Part shown: piece after piece, positions 1-11,470 of the stretch | How the letters are laid out: every line of letters begins with the position of its first letter | Position numbering within the stretch: position 1 is the first letter of the stretch | Origin: Micrasema longulum | Taxonomy: Eukaryota; Arthropoda; Insecta; Trichoptera; Brachycentridae | Length of the DNA stretch: 64,000 bases | NCBI GenBank assembly: GCA_022494885.1 | Contig: JAGVSM010001251.1 | Location: forward strand, 558,001 to 622,000 | Direction: 5' to 3' | The notes under the pieces: model-generated | Told to the model about the DNA's origin: nothing | The model's database searches: none | The model's input: the letters and a program-made list of their open reading frames with translations, nothing else | Program-made: the position numbers and the translations under genes

Positions 1-679
1 ATACGCATATTTACGTATTAAAACTGATCGAAAACTCATTTCAAATAGCAATTTTCCCTTTAATTACGATTTGTAATTTTTTTAAATATTTAAAGCCTAT
101 TAAAAATATGAGAGAAAAATAAGTAAATTAAGAAATCGAACTTTATTTTGACATAACTTTAAACGAACACCTAGATGCACATATAATGTGTCTAAATTCT
201 GCTCTATTAACATATAAGAGCATCTAGGCGTAAAATGTTGCCACTATAAAAAATAAATTTAGTAATTATATTTCTTCTATCTGTACTTGTATCTTCCTTA
301 GTGTACCTTACGTATCAAGACGTTAAAGGAGCCGGCTTTGTAATCACTCAATAGATAAATACAGACGATCGTTATGCATACCGTCCTGGCAATTGTCAAA
401 AGTCAGATAAAAATCAGGTATAAGCTTGATTTTTTTGCTTGAATTGGGATTAATTGGAGTTTATAATTGCTTTGAAGTAGGCACCTTTTATCGCAGATGC
501 CTATTTAATACATAAATGAGAACTATTTTAAATATTAATGAAGTAAGGAACGCGGACCAAATTTTTGGGATCATTTGTTGGTCGGATTTGATCATATGAC
601 ATCAAAATGACAAGTAGGTGGATAACAGAAATTAAGTGTACCATCTTGATGTGCACAGATGATGTTGTGTGAAGAATTC
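1..679. other. AT-rich non-coding DNA
   Basis: No protein-like frame, tRNA-like box pair or long inverted repeat is visible. The stretch leads into a SINE-C fragment at 680. Confidence 0.6.
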
Positions 680-800
680 ATAATCATGGAACTTAAGTGT
701 AAAACTGATCACTCTTTCATATAAGAGATGATCAAGTTACATTGCATATGATGTACCACTCTATGCACCAGCTGGTATGGATAAAATAATTAAAGTGATA
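680..800 (+). repeat. SINE-C 3' body fragment
   Basis: This matches by eye the 3' body of the SINE-C group, which reads roughly gtaagactgatcacctta, then aaaaatgatcaag, then a gtacc...ctatgcacc...ggtg segment. Here the order is aaaactgatcactctttcat, gatgatcaag, gtaccactctatgcaccag, ctggtatgg. The tRNA-like region and the 5' unit are missing. Better copies lie at 37625-37895 and 56745-57000. Confidence 0.6.
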
Positions 801-1439
801 AATGTGGCAGTAAATTTTGTCCGTGATCTCGAAAACAGTATTTATTAGGTGATCAGATTTTATGTTTATAATTATGAATTGTTTTTTCTTTATTCTTTCT
901 ATCGTTGAATACCCAAAATTAATCAAAAGGTATTTTTGTTTTATTTACAAACTCCAAAATACACATCACTAATTATTCAATAGCTGGTTACTGATGACAA
1001 AGATCGTAATCAAATGTATCTAAGTAATATTTAAAAAAAAAAACAATCATTTAAGAAAAAGATCTTATTTTATTTCATTTGTATCAATTTTTTTTTCTGT
1101 TTCCGTATTTAAAGACGCATTTTAAAATTTTTAATTTATTTATTATTTTTATCTTTTGAATTAAACATTTTTCTCTCCCAATTTGATTAAACGACATTGT
1201 TTTTAATTATATTAAAGGGGTGGTGAGTCTTTAAGACGAGTCAAATAATATAATAAAGTATGTACTTGAAACGAAGAAAGTAAGATTTGTTCAGTGATGT
1301 AACAAAGGAGAAAATTATGATGTTATTTTCGCATTCTAAAAACCTGTTTTTTTATTGCAGGGCTTATAATATTCAATGTTTGCTTCAGTCCTGATGTTTT
1401 ATTTTCGTCATAATTATTTTTTCACCTCACAAGGAGAGA
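801..1439. other. AT-rich non-coding DNA
   Basis: Homopolymer runs and short A/T stretches only. A strong acceptor-like tract (tttttttattgcag, ending at 1361) has no matching donor or open exon behind it, so no exon is called. Confidence 0.5.
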
Positions 1440-1694
1440 TAAAGATTACCAGGAGAAAAATGTTATGGTTAGCAGCATAGAGGGAAGAAGAGAACGAGAG
1501 AGGTCTCTCATGTGCTGGTCATACCAGGTAGAAACTGCAACATGCACTCGTTTGTGGTGGCTCTCAGAAATGCGCGGTGCCAAGCCGAGTATAGTTTCGA
1601 GAATACGACATTGTGGCCACGATCTTAAGCCATAAAGTACCGATTATGAAGAAGAGTTATTTTGCGAAATCTAAAATAATAAATAAATAAATAT
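1440..1694 (+). mobile_element. Possible decayed LINE 3' end
   Basis: This patch is clearly less AT-rich than its surroundings and ends in an (AATA)n-like tail at about 1672-1694, as many non-LTR elements do. Shifting frames give fragments resembling the tail of RTE-type LINE proteins: a W-S-Y-Q stretch, then T-R-L-W-W-L, then G-H-D-L before a stop. The match is loose and no RT motif is present, so the call is tentative. Confidence 0.3.
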
Positions 1695-2612
1695 CACACC
1701 ATTTTTTGTCTGGACTAAAACATCATTACAGAAAATACGTCAAATTGAACAATCAAAATATCTTTCTCGCATAAGAAAATATACCATTAAAATTGTTAAA
1801 AATGCTGAAACTTAAATTCGACACGAAAAAATTTCTACGACTTTGTTTTAGAAGAATGTACTGTGTCAACTGGTTTTAAATAACATCATACATATGTGTC
1901 GCGTTCAAATTTTGAATTGTGGAAAATGCGCTTTTTTCTCGCAGTAACGAGCATTTCGCTTAAAACAAATTATATATATTTTAAACAACAAAAACAGTTT
2001 ATTGTTTACATCACGGAAATTTCTTAAATATTATTTTGGAAACAATATGGGCATAAAGCGTAGAGAACGACCCTTGAACGAGTTCCTCTATAAAACTATA
2101 CAGTACAGATGAATCCATTCTAAAAAAATATTTTGAAAACTATCAAAACACTAAAATAATTGTTATAAATTTAATTTAAAACTTTTAATAATAATGACCA
2201 TTATCGTTAGAAAAACTCATATTTAGTCGGTTCATTAAATGTTTTTTTCTGATTGTTTTATGTATTTGAAACTTATAATGATAATTCAAATAAATTTATT
2301 AAACAATTCAAATGAGCAAAATTATATCACGTTGAGATTCTTTATGGATTAATTAGAGTATGCATGATTTTATAAAATATTTTATTTTTTATTTTTTAAG
2401 GAAAGCTCATTAAGAAACAAAAACAAAATATTATTTATTTATAGACGTATTTACAGTTTTGCTTTTTAAGATTATTCACAAAACAGAATAAAAATAATGA
2501 ATTATTATGAAATAACCACTTAAGCGAAAAAAATATTTATAAAGTTATTATTTAAATTCAAAGCAAAAAAACAATGAAAAATTACATCTACGTAATAGAC
2601 ATAATATGGACT
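1695..2612. other. AT-rich non-coding DNA
   Basis: No feature is supported. The sequence is dominated by A/T runs up to the left arm of the foldback element. Confidence 0.55.
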
Positions 2613-3270
2613 AACAAATTACAACAGGGATAGAGAATACCTTGAATAAGGGAAAATGGAAATCTATGCATTTACAGGACTTATGAACTGTCATTGGCTG
2701 GTTTCAGTGACCACTTTACACACTGTGTAACATTCACTATATTGCCCATGTTTAAATATCCATATTTCTTCAATTCTTCCATTTGTTGATTTTAATGAAG
2801 TTAAAGAGCTGAAACCTTTATTGTTGTGAAGAGATTCATCTGACTGAATTATTTCGCATACTAGGCGACGCCTGAAAACAATTTTTAAATTTTTAAACAT
2901 TTTCTTCTTATACTAGTTGGTTTCATCACAATATTTGAGTTTGTCCAAATGTTTGCAGACAAAAATTCTCTTCACAACAATAAAGGTTTTAGCTCTTTAA
3001 CTTCACTAAAATCAACAAATGGATGAATTGAAGAAATATAAATGTTCGAACATAGGCAAAATAGTGAATGTTACACAGTGTGTAAAGTGGCCACTTAAAC
3101 CAGCCAATGACAGGTCACAAGCCCTGTAAATGCCTGGACTTCGATATTCCCTTATTCAAGATATTCTACATCCCTGTTGTAATTTGTTAATTCTAATGAC
3201 TCCCGAGGGGGTGAAATCCAGTCTTTTGTCTACGAACATTTGGACAAACTCAAATATTGTAATTATATGG
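2613..3270. mobile_element. Foldback element, 222-bp inverted arms
   Basis: The left arm (2613-2834) starts aacaaattacaacaggga and ends gaagaga. The right arm (2967-3188) is its near-perfect reverse complement, ending ccctgttgtaatttgtt. A 132-bp spacer separates them. Past the right arm, about 75 bp (gactcccgagggggtg, then ttttgtctacgaac, then aaactcaaatattg) recurs beside other copies of the family and appears inverted inside the spacer as tttgagtttgtccaaatg. No transposase frame is present, so this looks like a non-autonomous foldback-type element. Relatives lie at 4155-4560, 5325-5435, 8550-8605, 8860-8925, 36870-37135, 41590-41710, 42430-42490 and 57405-57925. Confidence 0.8.
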
Positions 3271-4154
3271 ATCAATATTATATTTTTTTGTGTTATAATT
3301 TTTCAATTTTTTAAATTGTTTAATTTTTAATTTATTTATTTTGTTTTGCATTTTTTGTTTCTTTTTTATGTTATTTTGTAAACTTGGCAAACATTTTTTT
3401 TGGCAAGTTTAACCTTAAGTGTTCTTTTATTTTTCTAAATGTATTGTTTATTTATGCTAATAAAGGTTTTTATTAAAAAAAAAAAATTAAATATAACAAA
3501 TTGTATTTATTCAAAGTACATCTGAAAAAATAATGAAAAATCACACATCTTGTTCTCATATTTTGAAATTTGTACTCAAAATCTTTGTGGCAACTGATAA
3601 AACTGTTTGAAAGCTATGTGTTTTAAATATCTAGTACCAAACTACGTTGACTTCACTGGTATAAGGAATACGAATTTTGTGTTGTGATCGGATACTGTAC
3701 TGAAGGATGTCCCTATTTAAGGCGAGCTTGATGTTGCCGTGCCGTGTGAATTGAGTCGAAAATTGTATTAGAGATAGTACATTAGCACTAGATCTCCTGA
3801 TAGGGAAGCGTCCTAATAAATTATAATATAATACGACTAGTTCAAAACCTTATGACCAAGATTGACATATAAGAAAATGCAAGGGATCACCATGAACCGA
3901 TCCCGGAATTTTAACCAGAAACGGAATTACCATCGGTAATAACTTATTTATTTTGGAGTAGAAAAAAAAGTTTAAAAAAAATTGTCTCAATGTTATTCCC
4001 CGAGTTTTTTCAATAAATTAAAAATACGGGTAAAACAAAATTTTAAGAATAATTAATTAATCGTTTTTAGAACGCCATAATCAGGTATTCGTTTAAAAAA
4101 ATCATTTTCATTCGTATCTAATTATTTATAAAAATAAGGCTTTCAATTTTTCAA
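3271..4154. other. AT-rich non-coding DNA
   Basis: Contains a T-rich to A-rich junction at about 3300-3490, ending in a poly-A run near 3475, which could be an old retroposon tail. Nothing else is identifiable. Confidence 0.45.
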
Positions 4155-4560
4155 AAAATGTTTATATGGAAATCTAGGCATTTGCAGGGCAAATGCCTAT
4201 CCACTTACCATTTTACACACTGAGTAACATTCACTATTCTGCCTGTGTTGAATATCCATATTTATTATATTCTTGTATCTGTTGATATTTGTAAGGTTAA
4301 AGAGTAGAAACCTCTATTAATGTACGTGAAATTCGACAGACTGAATTATTTTACCTACATACTAGGCTACGCTTGAAAATATTTTACAATGGAAAGATTT
4401 TGAGTTTGTTAAAATTTTTGTAGACAAGGACTGGATTTTACCATGTAGATAGATACTTAGTTCATCGTATTACAAGAGAGATGGAGAAAATTTAAGATGA
4501 GGTAATGTGGAAGCTCAGGCATTTACAGGGCTTATGAGAAGTCATTGGCTAGTTTAAATA
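4155..4560. mobile_element. Foldback family fragments
   Basis: 4155-4450 follows the left-arm consensus in order: ctaggcatttgcaggg, ttttacacactgagtaac, attcactattctgcc, then the inner part with actgaattattttacc and ctaggctacgc, and the flank gtagacaaggactggat. A second partial copy begins at about 4503 with the segments catttacagggcttatgag and tcattggct. These are decayed pieces without a second arm. Confidence 0.65.
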
Positions 4561-4609
4561 GGCATTTTAAATATTACTTTTCGGCCGGGTTGTAAAACAT
4601 TGTTGAAAA

Positions 4610-5110
4610 ATATTTTTTGATATCTCCAATTTTGACATGGACATGTTTTGCATAAAACATTAAAAACGAGTTTGATTTCAATGTGGTTTTAAATGAAAAA
4701 GCTCTTCACGTTGATTCGAATTTAATTATCCGCATACATTGATTACATGTCAATTATTACCTTTCAGATTTTTTCGCATTTAATCGTGATCCACCCCGTA
4801 AAGGTTTTTTAATCAGAGCTTAATCTCCGTTCCTTCACATGAGCCCGTATCAATATTCAAATGAGTGTTTCAACAAGGCGCTGCGATAATTAAGGGTTAT
4901 TATATTTTTGTAACTAAAGAGCAATAAATCTTGTGAAACCGCTTCCTTTAGCCACAAAAAGTTTGTAAAACACCGAATAGAAATGTGTTTTTAATGTACT
5001 GCAAACCACCGCACCGTCGCTGTTGGCGCGTTATCATGAGCTCATAACACAAAATTCCCATATGCCACCATAAAAGCTCAGCGTATTCTGGTTACCGGTA
5101 GAAATATTTG
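4610..5110. promoter_or_regulatory. Less AT-rich non-repetitive patch, possible cis-regulatory
   Basis: No protein-like frame and no match to the repeat families in this window. Base composition is more balanced than the flanks. At 4738-4764 the sequence includes ttgattacatgtcaattatt, which packs a TGATTACAT-like, a TGTCA and an AATTA core together, in the style of clustered homeodomain sites. A palindromic tatcatgagctcata lies near 5030-5045. Function is inference only. Confidence 0.2.
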
Positions 5111-5324
5111 AAAACATTTCACAAGGATTTTACTTAATACCACTGGCCACATAATTTATACGTTTTTAGCGAAATGAATAACCGTAATCGTAAAAACTTT
5201 ATTTTTTAAATCTTTCATACTGCTTTACAGTGTAGCATTAACATTTACACCGGTCAATAATTTACTGAATTTGATATGATTGAAACACATTTTCTATTAA
5301 TTAATCATTTGCGCAAAAACATAT

Positions 5325-5435
5325 TCGCCACTTAAACCATCATAGGATATATCATAAGCCCTGTAAATGCTTAGACTTTTATATATTCCCTTCTCAAAAT
5401 GCTCTTCATCCCTGTTGTGATTTATTAAATGACAT
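5325..5435. mobile_element. Foldback family right-arm fragment
   Basis: Reads cgccacttaaaccatcatag, cataagccctgtaaatgct, then catccctgttgtgattt, in the same order as the right arm ending at 3188. The internal half and the opposite arm are absent. Confidence 0.6.
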
Positions 5436-6339
5436 AAATATGCATGTAATTTTTTTACATTTGCAATTCACAATATTACCTTTTTATTAGTAGTAGGTTA
5501 TTGATTATTTGTTATTATTAATAAAGTCAATGTTATTCATGAATAAAAAAAATAACAACTTCATTGATGAAAATAATTCAAAAATTTCTCTAAAAACAAT
5601 ATGTTGAAAAATATAACTAAGCTAACATTTGAATAGTACTTTAATCAATAAACATTGATAAATGACGCGCGTTGACATATTAATTTCAATCCTACAAATA
5701 TAGTTTTGCAAACTGCTTGATTTGTCAAATCATATTTGATACAACTGAAAATTGCATATATTTAAGCGTTTCTTCAATGGCTAAAATTAAGTTTCTGCAG
5801 ATCAAAATATAAACCAAATTGCACGCAGAGAAAATACGGACAAAAACGGAATCGATTGAGCTTGTGAAAAATCATTTTTTAACCGGAGTTTGACATTTTA
5901 CAGCGTTAAAATATGAATGTACCCACGCATCTGGGAACAGTAATTTCCTGGTCAGACAGACTCAATATGAACTAGATTGGAATCTCTGTCGACATGTAAT
6001 ATGAATGTACGTATTCATGTGTTGATAGTTTTTCATTCGACCATTCACTGACAAATATTTTTCTTTTGTTTGTCCTCTGCTGTTTTTTTTTTGTTCAGTC
6101 AAATACAGAGAAATTCATTTTCATGCTAACATGAACTGTTTTCTGATAAAATACAAATGTGTTTGTTTTCGTCAACTCTTTAAATAATTGCATTAAAGCT
6201 GGATTATTGAAACCATGTTTTAATGAAGTTTAAAAAAAGATTGTTCAACGTAAGTTGTGAAATTATGAACGACCTTTAATGATATTAATTAAAGCCCCAT
6301 TGAGGTGAAACAAAATGTAATGAATACTTTTTTCTCCTG
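5436..6339. other. AT-rich non-coding DNA
   Basis: No coding or repeat signal recognised in this interval. Confidence 0.5.
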
Positions 6340-6989
6340 CTTTTTGTGCCATATCAGGTTTCTCCGACGTCGGCAATCACTCTGGAGTAGGCATTCCGGT
6401 CATGTGCCAACTGGAACAGCGTCTCAACCCCTTGCACTTCCATCCAGTCGTGGATGTTTCTTAGCCAGGACATCTGTCAGCTTCTAACTCCACGTTTTTC
6501 CTGAATCTTCCCCATGATGATGAGCTGTAGAATCACATATTTGCTGCCATGCATAATATGGCCTAGATATGCGAGTTTTTTCTGTTTTATTTAGGACAGT
6601 AGTCCTTTTTTGTCACTGGCTCGTCTCAGCATCTCCACGCTGGTCACTAAATCTGTTCACGGAATTCTTAGCATTCTCCGAAGAACCCACATTTCAAAAG
6701 CCTCTAATCGGTTCATGGAGTTCACCTTAAGAGTCCACGTTTTAACTTCGTACTTTTGTATTAAATACACATAGCACTTGACCATCCTTTGTCTCAGTTT
6801 TAAATTGAGACTATCACTGTAGAAGAATGATTTCATGCCATTAAATGCTGATCGTGCTATCTTATTTCTGCATATAATTTCCCGATCCGGATCCAGATCA
6901 GAAGTGATTTGACTGCCGAGGTATTGAAAGTTAGTCACTCTCTCAATTGTTTGACCATTTATTATTACAAACTTTTTTATTAAATTCAA
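6340..6989 (-). pseudogene. RTE-clade LINE fragment, RT C-terminal region
   Basis: Minus-strand translation gives the region after the RT catalytic core: TNFQYLGSQIT, then YSDSLNLKLRQRMVKCYVY, then KTWTL, then RLEAFEMWVLRRMLRI. Past that open frame it continues, across frame changes, as KLAYLGHIMHGSKYVILQLI, MGKIQEKRGVRS, one stop codon, SWLRNIHDWMEVQG and DRNAYSRVIADVGET. The order YLGS, ETW-like, EMW..RRML, YLGHI, GKI..KRG, SWLRN is that of RTE/BovB-type retrotransposon proteins. The copy is 5' truncated, lacks the catalytic core, and carries at least one stop and frame breaks. It is a dead insertion whose 3' end faces lower coordinates. Confidence 0.8.
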
Positions 6990-7144
6990 ACTTTATGTTA
7001 AAAAATATATGCACTTTGGCAGACGAGTTAAATATATAAACATATGGAAATACATTTAATTAAACATAGAGTAAGAAGAAAGAATGCATTTTTGTGGGCA
7101 GAATAAAACCAAAATAGGGAAATATAATTTTTCTACGATTATAT

Positions 7145-7310
7145 AGTAATAAGGGTCTATGAAATACTGCTTAGGAAAACGAAAAAAAATTACACTCATT
7201 AGTAGCATAAAAAATATTTTTTAATTTACAGTTTTTAATTTTTGTGAAAACGTTTCATTGTATTGGCCACGCCCCTAATACGTTACGATTCGGCTAAATT
7301 TTGACCTTTG
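7145..7310. repeat. Non-coding repeat shared with 17045-17215
   Basis: The segment gtctatgaaatactgc, then attagtagcat, then aaaatatttttta, then ttttaatttttgtgaaaa is repeated in the same orientation at 17045-17215. The two copies are diverged. No terminal repeats or tRNA-like boxes are seen, so the family is unknown. Confidence 0.5.
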
Positions 7311-7591
7311 TCTGTGACCGTTTAAATATAAATAAAACGGCGTCACGAATCTTAACGTCACACTTTTAATTCGAAACATATCCTTTTTTTGTGTAGGCGT
7401 ATTTTAAAAAAAAATTATTTTTAAAATTGTGAGTGAAAGTTATTTTTCCACAATATACCTACCTATTGATTTTAAAATTGCAATTAATTTTTCAAAATTC
7501 TTTTTTACATAAATTAGTCGGTATACGTTTTATGTGAAATATCCCTATTCTTGATTTGTGTTTTAAATACGAAATATTCGTTTTTATTAGT

Positions 7592-7675
7592 AACCTCGTG
7601 GCGTATTATGTAAGACGTTCGATTCACGAATGGAAGGCTCCGGGTTTGATTCCCGGTGAAAACACAAAAATCAGA
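7592..7675 (+). repeat. SINE-A head, tRNA-Val-like, decayed
   Basis: The sequence cctcgtggcgtattatg, gattcacgaatggaaggc, tccgggtttgattcccgg followed by tgaaaacac matches the head of the SINE-A copies at 30612-30776 and 31550-31703. Box B has one change and box A is degraded. The body downstream is not clearly recognisable. Confidence 0.6.
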
Positions 7676-7949
7676 TGTTGCTTTTTGTAATAATTTGATA
7701 GATAGAAAGTGGTACTAGTTCATTATAAAGAGTACGTCTTATAACTAGGAACGTCTGAATCTGAATAACCGAATAATTTACTTTCGACCTTCTGTCAATC
7801 GCTACGTTAACGGTGGCTCCACCTACTCCCACGTCACATGGTTACCCCGAATTGACACCTAGCGTCAATGAGTGTCACTACTTAACATCACTTTTCTATT
7901 TTTTTTGTTGCTATGATTCACCACTTTAATTGGGTGCAAATAAAAACAA

Positions 7950-8100
7950 ATTAATGTTATTGCTCATTGTAATACTCTATGCACTGGCACGTAAAATGTA
8001 AGACTAATCACCTTAACTACATAAGCTGTATTTTGTGTACCAATTCAGTATTCTATGCAATATTGGGTGCGGTAAAGGTACTGGTGAATAAAATGGTAAT
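7950..8100 (+). repeat. SINE-C 3' body fragment
   Basis: Contains actggcacg, gtaagactaatcacctta and gtgtaccaattcagtattc, then tatgcaatattgggtgcgg, in the body order seen at 37740-37880. No tRNA-like part is attached. Confidence 0.6.
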
Positions 8101-8394
8101 ATTTTGTCCCTTAGTGACGTAAAAATTTCAAGCACCAACATCTGTTTAAATACTGCAGACTTGCAAGGGTTCATGGTAGGAATTTTAACTAGATAAGCCG
8201 GTAAAACAAAGTAAACAAATTATGTTTTGCATCACAAGATTCTGCAAAACAAAGATTTGAATAATTTGAATAATTTTCTTCATTGTGACTTCGAGTTTTC
8301 TTATTTCTATGCAAGAAGCAAATTAATAATTTATTATTTGAGGAAATAGTCACTCACAATATTTGTAAAACTTTTAAAGAAAAACATTTTTTTT

Positions 8395-8545
8395 TTTAAT
8401 TCCGTATCGAGGCAGATGAAGAATACAGTTCTGTGTGTGAAAGAAAACCAGAACCTTAAGCGAGTGTTTTCGACTCGATGGCTACTCTCAGGTAAAAACC
8501 TCAAAACGTAAATTATTCGCCTACCATGTTTAAGGTCATAGCTTC
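8395..8545 (+). repeat. SINE-C 5' unit with start of its tRNA-like part
   Basis: Shows the 5' unit: aggcagatgaagaatacag, ttctgtgtgtgaaag, aaccagaacctt, actcgatggctactctcag, gtaaaaacctc. It runs into tattcgcctaccatg, ttaaggtc, the anticodon-region segment of the SINE-C tRNA-like part, where it breaks off. Foldback-family sequence follows at 8550. Confidence 0.65.
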
Positions 8546-8549
8546 AATA

Positions 8550-8605
8550 TCTGTAGACAAGGACTGGATTTAACCCCTTGAGAGTTTCTACGAAAACATT
8601 TAAGA
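8550..8605. mobile_element. Foldback family flank fragment
   Basis: The stretch tctgtagacaaggactggat followed by ttaaccccttgagag matches the outer flank of the foldback elements (reverse complement seen at 3195-3260). It abuts the truncated SINE-C directly, marking a nested or rearranged junction. Confidence 0.5.
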
Positions 8606-8859
8606 GAATGGAACAAAAATTTCTTGGCATTAACACTATAACCAGCACTACACAATGAGACACGAAATACCGAACACTCTTCTAGTGGAACTAAAGGCCT
8701 GCTGATAAGTGTCAACAAGCTGGTATCTAGTTTTTCTTAGTTTAAAGTGGTTTCCTCTTCACAAGAGCAAATACTGAGAAGTTTGTGATTAGTTCATTAT
8801 AGAATATTCCCCCTAATCCCAAAAAAAAAAAAAAAACAGCCATTTTATACGCTATATAA

Positions 8860-8925
8860 CATTCTCCTATTGTTTGAGCTAATGACAGGTTATAAGTCCT
8901 TTAAAAATCTAAACGTCCATGCTTC
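8860..8925. mobile_element. Foldback family right-arm fragment
   Basis: Reads gagctaatgacaggttataa, gtcctttaaaaatctaaac, a diverged version of the right-arm segment aatgacaggtcataagccc, tgtaaatgcctagac. Confidence 0.45.
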
Positions 8926-8939
8926 TTCTGTAATTTGAT

Positions 8940-9770
8940 CTTCATCTGATAGCACATTTATCCACATACCCGAAACCATTTTGAAGACCGTGGGACTTCT
9001 TATCGGTTTCACTCATACAAAAGAAGCAATGTTTTTTGTCAATAAACGTGTAACTGACGCGCCGCCAGCGAGTTTAGCAGGTCTGCTAACATCCATCGAA
9101 CCATCCAACATTAATTTCTTTTACTCATTCAGAAAGGTAGAAAGTCATAGCTGTGCCATAACATTCGTTGTTTTATATGGTAGAATTGGCTCTAAACTAT
9201 TTAGCCATTTTACTAGAATAACATTTATTATATCTAGTATTATCACACATGCGGCCGTTCAATTTAACGTGTCGCAAGAGCAACTTAGATCATTAACAAG
9301 AGCAAAGTAATGGAGTTGACCTCTGAATTATTTGTGACCTGAAATCGTTTGAACTGCATCGTAATTTAAACACCAGTGTTTGTTTCGAGCTTTCGTCTTC
9401 AAAACTGGGTAAAAGGAATAGGTCCATCTACCCTTCGAAAAGGGGTCTTAACGTTTTCGCCATTCATCCACAGTCACCCCCGTAATATGTTCAATATCTG
9501 CCTTCGAGGATTCGTCACAACGACTAACAAATATGTTCAAAATACTCAATCTTTTCCCTCTTATTTAGCATAAAAATTGTTGCAGCAAGACTCAACTCCA
9601 AGACTATAAAAAGTTCAGCCACTAAAATTGTCAGTGATGCTGTAGAAACAGTTCTATAGAGTCCCGAGATCACCAATAGAGGCAAACTAACTTTGACCAC
9701 TCAAAACGGTTCGACCAGTTCCTCATTTGGCCTTACACCACCAAACTCTGACTGCACATGTCAGTTGTGA
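8940..9770 (+). other. Unrecognised protein-like patch with stops
   Basis: Plus-strand frames here have more even amino-acid composition than the AT-rich surroundings. At 8981-9310 there is a 109-codon frame containing DAPPASLAGLLTSIEPSN and HAAVQFNVSQEQLRSL. At about 9580-9760 another frame reads RLNSKTIKSSATKIVSDAVE and, after a stop, EITNRGKLTLTTQNGSTSS. I recognise no family. It could be a decayed retroelement gag-like region, an old processed pseudogene, or chance. Local GC is higher than the flanks and no splice structure is evident. Confidence 0.2.
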
Positions 9771-11189
9771 AACATAAGTGGCTGTAAAAATAACTCTAGT
9801 GGCATTACTTTTAAGGCCCCTGGTCCTAGATAACAAGATAACATTAAAGGTCCTAGATAACAATGGGGATTACAAATTCGATTAAAAATGTAAAAAAAAG
9901 TAATTTAATTCTTTCTCTTGTTGCCACTTAAATAATTGATAACTTATGGGTACACCTGATATTGTGTTTTCCCATGTGTTTGATGTAATTAGTTTTGGCC
10001 TGAAATAAACTATATATTTTTATACCATCACCTGTCTCACCTGTTGACAAGCCTCTGGAATGGAGGCTTAGTGGATTATTCTTTAATATATATATATTGT
10101 CGAAAAATTCTGTCGGAAATAATGAATAAATTCATTTTTTCAGCTGCGGTATAATTTGGGCATTATGATTTTCGGGACTCGGGAAGGAAAAATCAGTTCC
10201 ATATTGTCGATAAAAATGTTTTACCATTTATTTATTCTTCTTACTATCTCACTAAATCCGGAATAAATCGAACACTATTTGAAGCGTCGCCCTTTACATA
10301 CTAAGTAGGATAAACCAACGAAATATCGTAATCTGATTTCACGGATTTTCCTCCCTTCCATCGGATAAACTGAAAGCTTATGGGAATTTGAAGTGACTTT
10401 TTCAATAGAAAAGTTTATTATAAAAATATAAATATGGACGAAATTTGAGGTCTTGAAAATTCAATTATCTACTTCGCAGCTATGGCGGTAAGATCTAATT
10501 TCGCTACTCCGAGAAAACGTTCAGTAAAATACTTAAGTAACCAAAATAAAAACAAGACGGTGTGCTTTGTTAAGTAGGCAGATTTAACCCGCTCGTTCCT
10601 GTGATGTATCTGGCGCGGCACAACGTTGCAAATCGCACTTAAGTTATTAATTATTCGGCAATTACTATGAATATAACCACCAACTTTTTGCAACGTTCTG
10701 GTTAACCTGAACACATAGGATTTTTTTTTACATATTTAGGTAAGCATACTAGATATTTTTTTAATGAACTATTTTGTTCATTAGGTTTTACGTAAAATAT
10801 AGAGAACCCGAAAAAAAATATACATAAAACATTCAATTTTTCATTTTTTATTTATTTTATACATTTTAAAAGTTTAAACATTTCAGTTTCCATATTTTTA
10901 CAAAAATTAAAATCCCACCAAGCCACTTTCTGTATTTTTTTGCTGATTTAGAGAAAGAGTTATGATGTAATTCGATCACTCAGCATAACACATATAATTT
11001 CAATAAGGTGGAAAGAGGCAGTGATTATCAAGCGATCATTTCCTTACCTAAAGTTACCTAAAATTAACCTAAGGTAAACTCTGGTTACCACACAGACTCG
11101 AAAAATTTTTTTTTTACCGTATGTTAAAGGTTAAGATCGATTTTAAAATATGAAAATGTGTCATAAACGCTTAGTATCCATTATGTTGG
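9771..11189. other. AT-rich non-coding DNA
   Basis: An 81-codon minus-strand frame at 10469-10714 has no recognisable motif and is not called. The rest consists of short A/T runs. Confidence 0.45.
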
Positions 11190-11470
11190 AAGTTCCCTAG
11201 CATACAGCTGAATAACAACATCAGCAACAAATCTTTACGCCGTTTCTCCGTAGGGCTATACAGAAAGAATAGAACGTTACTTCTTATATTTACATGCAGA
11301 CCTCGCTTCCTGTACATTTATATACTTTTTCATTCACGCACGCCAATTATGTATATCTTCAAGGGTTTGTCGGATTTGGTAATGCCATGTTTTTTTTGGT
11401 CTTCCTTGTTTTCGACATTTATCAATAATCGTAAATCCTTTAAGCCCATTTTTAAGCCAAGCCCAGCTGT
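11190..11470 (-). pseudogene. RTE-clade LINE 3'-terminal fragment
   Basis: Minus-strand translation near 11330-11425 reads KCRKQGRPKKTWHYQIRQ followed by TLEDIHNW and a stop. This is the C-terminal GRP-K-x-W tail of RTE-type ORFs and is close to GRPRNTRDDQTHQILEDI in the plus-strand copy at 37245-37535. About 140 bp of 3' untranslated sequence follows towards lower coordinates. Everything upstream of the tail is lost. Confidence 0.65.

Noticed and set aside
1345..1440. Exon after the acceptor-like tract at 1361
   Set aside because: No matching donor and no convincing open frame follow.
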